Assembly (NCBI GenBank): GCA_950097605.1
Contig: CATNEU010000102.1
Location: 1 to 6,117, forward strand
Direction: 5' to 3'
Length of the DNA: 6,117 bases
Source: an uncultured Oscillospiraceae bacterium
Lineage (GTDB): Bacteria; Bacillota; Clostridia; Oscillospirales; Ruminococcaceae
Position numbers and translations under genes: made by a program. Shown here piece after piece: positions 3,887-6,117 of this stretch; the stretch's first letter is position 1; each line of letters opens with the position of its first letter. The notes below the pieces were generated by a model. That model did not search any database and was not told the origin of the DNA. It saw only the letters and a program-made list of their open reading frames with translations.

Positions 3887-6117
3887 CAGACCCTGTGCGA
3901 CCTGCCCGGCCGGTACGCTGGGTTCCGGTTCCGCAACCGGGTTGCCCCACTCGTCATACGAGGTGATGATCTTGGTGCCGTCGGCCTTGGTAACGGTGGT
4001 CTGGCTGTATCCGTCGGCGTCTTTTCCATATGCGAACGTCACTTCGTCGAGCTTGGCGCCAGAGCCGTCGAACTGCTGCATGGAGGCTATGCGGCGGATT
4101 TCATCCGCACCGGTGACATAGGCGAAAGCCAGGCGGGAACCGTCCATGATGTTTTGCACCCCTGTGATGACGGAGCCGGTGCTGTCATAGGTCAGCAGCA
4201 GCGTAACACCGTCCGCCCGGATGGTGGTGGTCAGGTTGCCGTTCTGGTTGTAGCCGAACGAAGCGGCGTCCACGCCGTTTTTCTGGATCTTCTGCACGCG
4301 CGGGCCGCGGGTGTCCGTCGCCGCGTAGTAGGTAAAGGTGTTGGAATTATAGGCGCTCATAGTGCCGTCGGCGCCCACGATTACGTTTGTGGGCCGCCCA
4401 TCCGATTTGCGGTAGGTCAGGCGGGTGGAGCTGCCGGCGGTGATGACATACATCTCGCTGCCGGAGACATCCAGCAAAGCGCCGTGCTCATCGGTGAGGG
4501 AGCCGGGGGTTCTCTCGTAGAAATAGTGGCGGCTGCCGTCAAACTCGGTCAGGAGATACACCATATCGTCGATTTTTTCAAGAACCGTGTTGGCCGCGGA
4601 GGCAAAGTACTTGCCAAATTCATTTTCCTGTGCCGACTGGGAGTTGTAGTACAGCGAGAAGGCGTTCGGAAGCTTGGCCTCCAACACCAGGTTGCCCGAG
4701 AAGGCGTTGGCGTTGGCATGGATGATATCGCCCAGATTCCAGCCTTCGAGCATATTGGCGAGGTTGTTGACGCCCAAATTCAGCCCCATGGCTTGCTCGC
4801 TGGCCGGAACGCTGGGTCCGGGTCCGGGATCGCCGATGGGGTTGCCCCATACGTCATAGGAGGTAACGGTCTCGGTGCCGTCCGCCTTGGTGACGGTCGT
4901 TTGGCTGTTGCCGTCGCTGTCGGTACCATATGAAAGCGTCACTTCGTCGAGCTTGGTTCCCGAAGCGTCGAACTGCTGGATGGAGGACACGCGCCGGACG
5001 CCGTCTTCGCCGGTGATGTAGGCAAACGCCAGGCGGGAGCCGTCCATGATGTTCTGTATCCCCGTGATCACCGAGCCGGTGCTGTCATAGGTTAGCAGCA
5101 GCGTGGTGCCGTCCGCCCGGATGGTGGTGGCGATGTTGCCCTGTGTGCTGTAGCCGAACGAAGCGGCGTCGGCGCCGTTTTTCTGAATCTTCTGCACGCG
5201 GGGACCGCGGTCGGCCGTCGCTGCGTAATAGAGGAAGGTGTTGCCGCCGAAGGCGGTCATGTTGCCGTCGGCGTTCACGGTCACATCGGTGGAGCGTCCG
5301 TCCGATTTGCGGAAGGTCTGGCGGTTCGAGCCGCCGGACGTGATAACATAGGTATCGGCGCCGGAGACATCGAGCACAGCGCCGTTTTCATCGGTGAGCG
5401 AACCGGGGGTTCTCTCGTAGAAATAATGGCGGCTGCCGTCGAATTCGGTCAGGACATATACTTTGCCGGACAGCTTCTCCATCACGCGGTTGGCTTCGGA
5501 GGCAAAATACTTGCCAAACTCGTTTTCTTGCTCGGACTGGGAGTTGTAATACAGGGAGAAGGCGTTCGGAAGCTTGGCCTCAAACACCAGGTTGCCCGAG
5601 AAGGCGTTGGCGTTTGCCTGGATCACATCGCCGAGTCCCCAGCCTTCGAGCATGCTGGCCGCATTGTTAACGCCCAGGTTGCGCTCTCTGGCTTGCTCGC
5701 TGACCGGAATTTCCGGATCGGGATCGGGACCGGGATCTTCAACCGGGTTGCCCCATTTGTCGTAAGAGGTAGTGGCCTCGGTGCCGTCGGATTGGGTCAC
5801 GGTGGTCTGGCTGTTGCCGTCTTTGTCGGTGCCGTATGAAAGCGTCACTTCGTCGAGCTTGGCGCCGTCCGCACCGTATTGTTCAATCGAGGCCACGCGC
5901 TGGACGCCGTCTGCGCCGGTTGTGTAGGTGATGTGCAGCCGCGCGCTGCTCATGATATCCTTCACGTCGGTGACGGCCGTGCCGGCGCTGTCATAGGTCA
6001 GCAGCAGCGTGGTGCCGTCGGCACGGATGGTCGTGGCGATGTTGCCCTGTGTGCTGTAGCCGAACGAAGCGGCGTCCGTGCTGTTTTTGAGAATTTTCTG
6101 CACGCGCGGGCCGCGGC
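3032..6117 (-). CDS. RHS/YD-repeat-like large protein, C-terminal part (start beyond the right edge)
   Basis: The frame is open from the right edge to TAA at 3032-3034, giving 1027 complete visible residues. The GTG at 6103 is not a start: RGPR precedes it in frame, as in the other copies. It consists of tandem units of about 300 residues. Each unit has NLG(V/I)xN, a stretch like the pre-repeat region of RHS proteins (AFSGNLVFEAKLPNAFSLYY, then NSQS), FDGSRHYFYE, FxYYAATxxRGPRVQKI, a YD-like part (TIRADGTTLLLTYDSTGS, then IMDGSRL) and TSYDxWGNP, closed by a Pro/Asp/Gly/Glu-rich linker. RHS/YD proteins are usually secreted or surface proteins whose beta-strand repeats form a shell, often around a C-terminal toxin. 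This one ends at FDAYGNQI without an RHS core or toxin. No cysteine occurs in the visible part, which suits an exported Gram-positive protein. Function is unknown; surface adhesin, polymer binding or an incomplete RHS toxin carrier are possibilities. Confidence 0.75.
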   Translation of the reverse strand, partial: RGPRVQKILKNSTDAASFGYSTQGNIATTIRADGTTLLLTYDSAGTAVTDVKDIMSSARLHITYTTGADGVQRVASIEQYGADGAKLDEVTLSYGTDKDGNSQTTVTQSDGTEATTSYDKWGNPVEDPGPDPDPEIPVSEQARERNLGVNNAASMLEGWGLGDVIQANANAFSGNLVFEAKLPNAFSLYYNSQSEQENEFGKYFASEANRVMEKLSGKVYVLTEFDGSRHYFYERTPGSLTDENGAVLDVSGADTYVITSGGSNRQTFRKSDGRSTDVTVNADGNMTAFGGNTFLYYAATADRGPRVQKIQKNGADAASFGYSTQGNIATTIRADGTTLLLTYDSTGSVITGIQNIMDGSRLAFAYITGEDGVRRVSSIQQFDASGTKLDEVTLSYGTDSDGNSQTTVTKADGTETVTSYDVWGNPIGDPGPGPSVPASEQAMGLNLGVNNLANMLEGWNLGDIIHANANAFSGNLVLEAKLPNAFSLYYNSQSAQENEFGKYFASAANTVLEKIDDMVYLLTEFDGSRHYFYERTPGSLTDEHGALLDVSGSEMYVITAGSSTRLTYRKSDGRPTNVIVGADGTMSAYNSNTFTYYAATDTRGPRVQKIQKNGVDAASFGYNQNGNLTTTIRADGVTLLLTYDSTGSVITGVQNIMDGSRLAFAYVTGADEIRRIASMQQFDGSGAKLDEVTFAYGKDADGYSQTTVTKADGTKIITSYDEWGNPVAEPEPSVPAGQVAQGLNLGILNSANLVRSWNLTDGVTASVNAYNGNIVLQTGIPGAFPLVFNAQGEQQTEFGRDFTSAGNRKIDKVSDDVYVMTESDGSLHYFTYDKSPGKLQDERGIFLYVRETYYELQNGASYTVRFDKTTGRETTNTYNPDGTIASFGENITFTYYAATDTRGPRVQNILQNGASKITLGYRTDGNISTIILASGATLLFTYDSTGSTITGIQNIMDGSRITFSYTADANGLQRANKIEQFNGSGTKADEVALSYTQDGNGNWTTKMVKVLESVETTYHFDAYGNQI
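3887..4780 (-). repeat. RHS-like unit 2, complete, 894 bp
   Basis: It runs from NLGVNNLAN to the linker AEPEPSVPA, 298 codons. It keeps AFSGNLVLEAKLP, DGSRHYFYERTPGSLTDE and RGPRVQKIQKNG. It is the closest visible relative of unit 1; the linker is two residues shorter. Confidence 0.85.
4781..5680 (-). repeat. RHS-like unit 1, complete, 900 bp
   Basis: It runs from NLGVNNAAS to the linker GDPGPGPSVP and is exactly 300 codons from its NLG motif to that of unit 2. In the first 59 residues I count 52 identical to unit 2. YYNSQS lies at 5551-5534. Confidence 0.85.
5681..6117 (-). repeat. RHS-like unit 0, C-terminal half only
   Basis: This is the YD-like half of the first visible unit, from RGPRVQKI to the linker DPGPDPDP and on to the next NLG motif. 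The part encoding AASFGYSTQGNIATTIRADG is nearly identical to unit 1, whereas the following part (VKDIMSSARLHITY) has diverged from the QNIMDGSRLAFAY of the other copies. Confidence 0.8.

Noticed and set aside
3029..4933. A 634-codon open frame on the plus strand
   Set aside because: It is exactly codon-aligned with the RHS-like gene on the other strand. It stays open because that gene avoids TTA, CTA and TCA codons here. It has no ribosome binding site or recognisable domain, and its own 'repeats' mirror those of the sense gene.
5426..5839. A 137-codon plus-strand frame, and shorter frames at 4674-4859 and 5574-5765
   Set aside because: All are antisense shadows of the repeated RHS-like units. 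They resemble each other only because the sense strand is repeated.
3032..6117. CRISPR array or insertion sequence as the cause of the 900-bp periodicity
   Set aside because: The repeats are coding, in frame and far too long for CRISPR. I saw no transposase or terminal inverted repeats.

Overview
The window looks like chromosomal DNA from a GC-rich member of the Clostridia, possibly an Oscillospirales/Ruminococcaceae-type gut bacterium. The grounds are a PdaB-type polysaccharide deacetylase, a gene pair I recognise from memory as DUF6323 and DUF6179 (families I know from Clostridia), strong purine-rich ribosome binding sites, consensus sigma-A-type promoters with extended -10 elements, and AT-rich intergenic DNA between GC-rich genes. 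The assignment is inference; there is no rRNA or marker gene.

Layout. Bases 2-805 (+) carry a membrane-anchored polysaccharide deacetylase, cut by the left edge and interrupted by an in-frame TAA at 200-202 exactly at the junction between membrane anchor and catalytic domain. A hairpin at 822-852 separates it from the convergent minus-strand operon. That operon is a 166-residue DUF6323-like gene (2732-2232) followed, with an 11-base overlap, by a 451-residue DUF6179-like gene (2242-887). Both functions are unknown.

The 299-base gap at 2733-3031 is dense in signals. It holds a near-consensus minus-strand promoter for the DUF operon and a second near-consensus promoter pointing the opposite way from inside the operon's leader. 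The start points of the two would lie only about 30 bases apart, face to face. The plus-strand promoter leads into a factor-independent terminator about 75 bases later, so it predicts a short RNA (or a 21-codon hydrophobic peptide). A 14-bp hairpin at 2931-2963 closes the next gene.

From 3032 to the right edge (-) runs one open frame of 1027 visible residues with no start in the window: the C-terminal part of a large, cysteine-free RHS/YD-repeat-like protein. It is built from tandem units of about 300 residues (about 900 bp). One partial unit and three full units are visible, joined by Pro/Asp/Gly-rich linkers. Each unit seems to contain a whole 'RHS prefix plus YD' module. The protein stops straight after a YD-type motif, with no RHS core and no C-terminal toxin. 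The copies show patchy similarity that suggests recombination between units.

The most interesting items are the nested convergent promoters with a short terminated RNA, the module-level RHS repetition without core or toxin, and the interrupted deacetylase.
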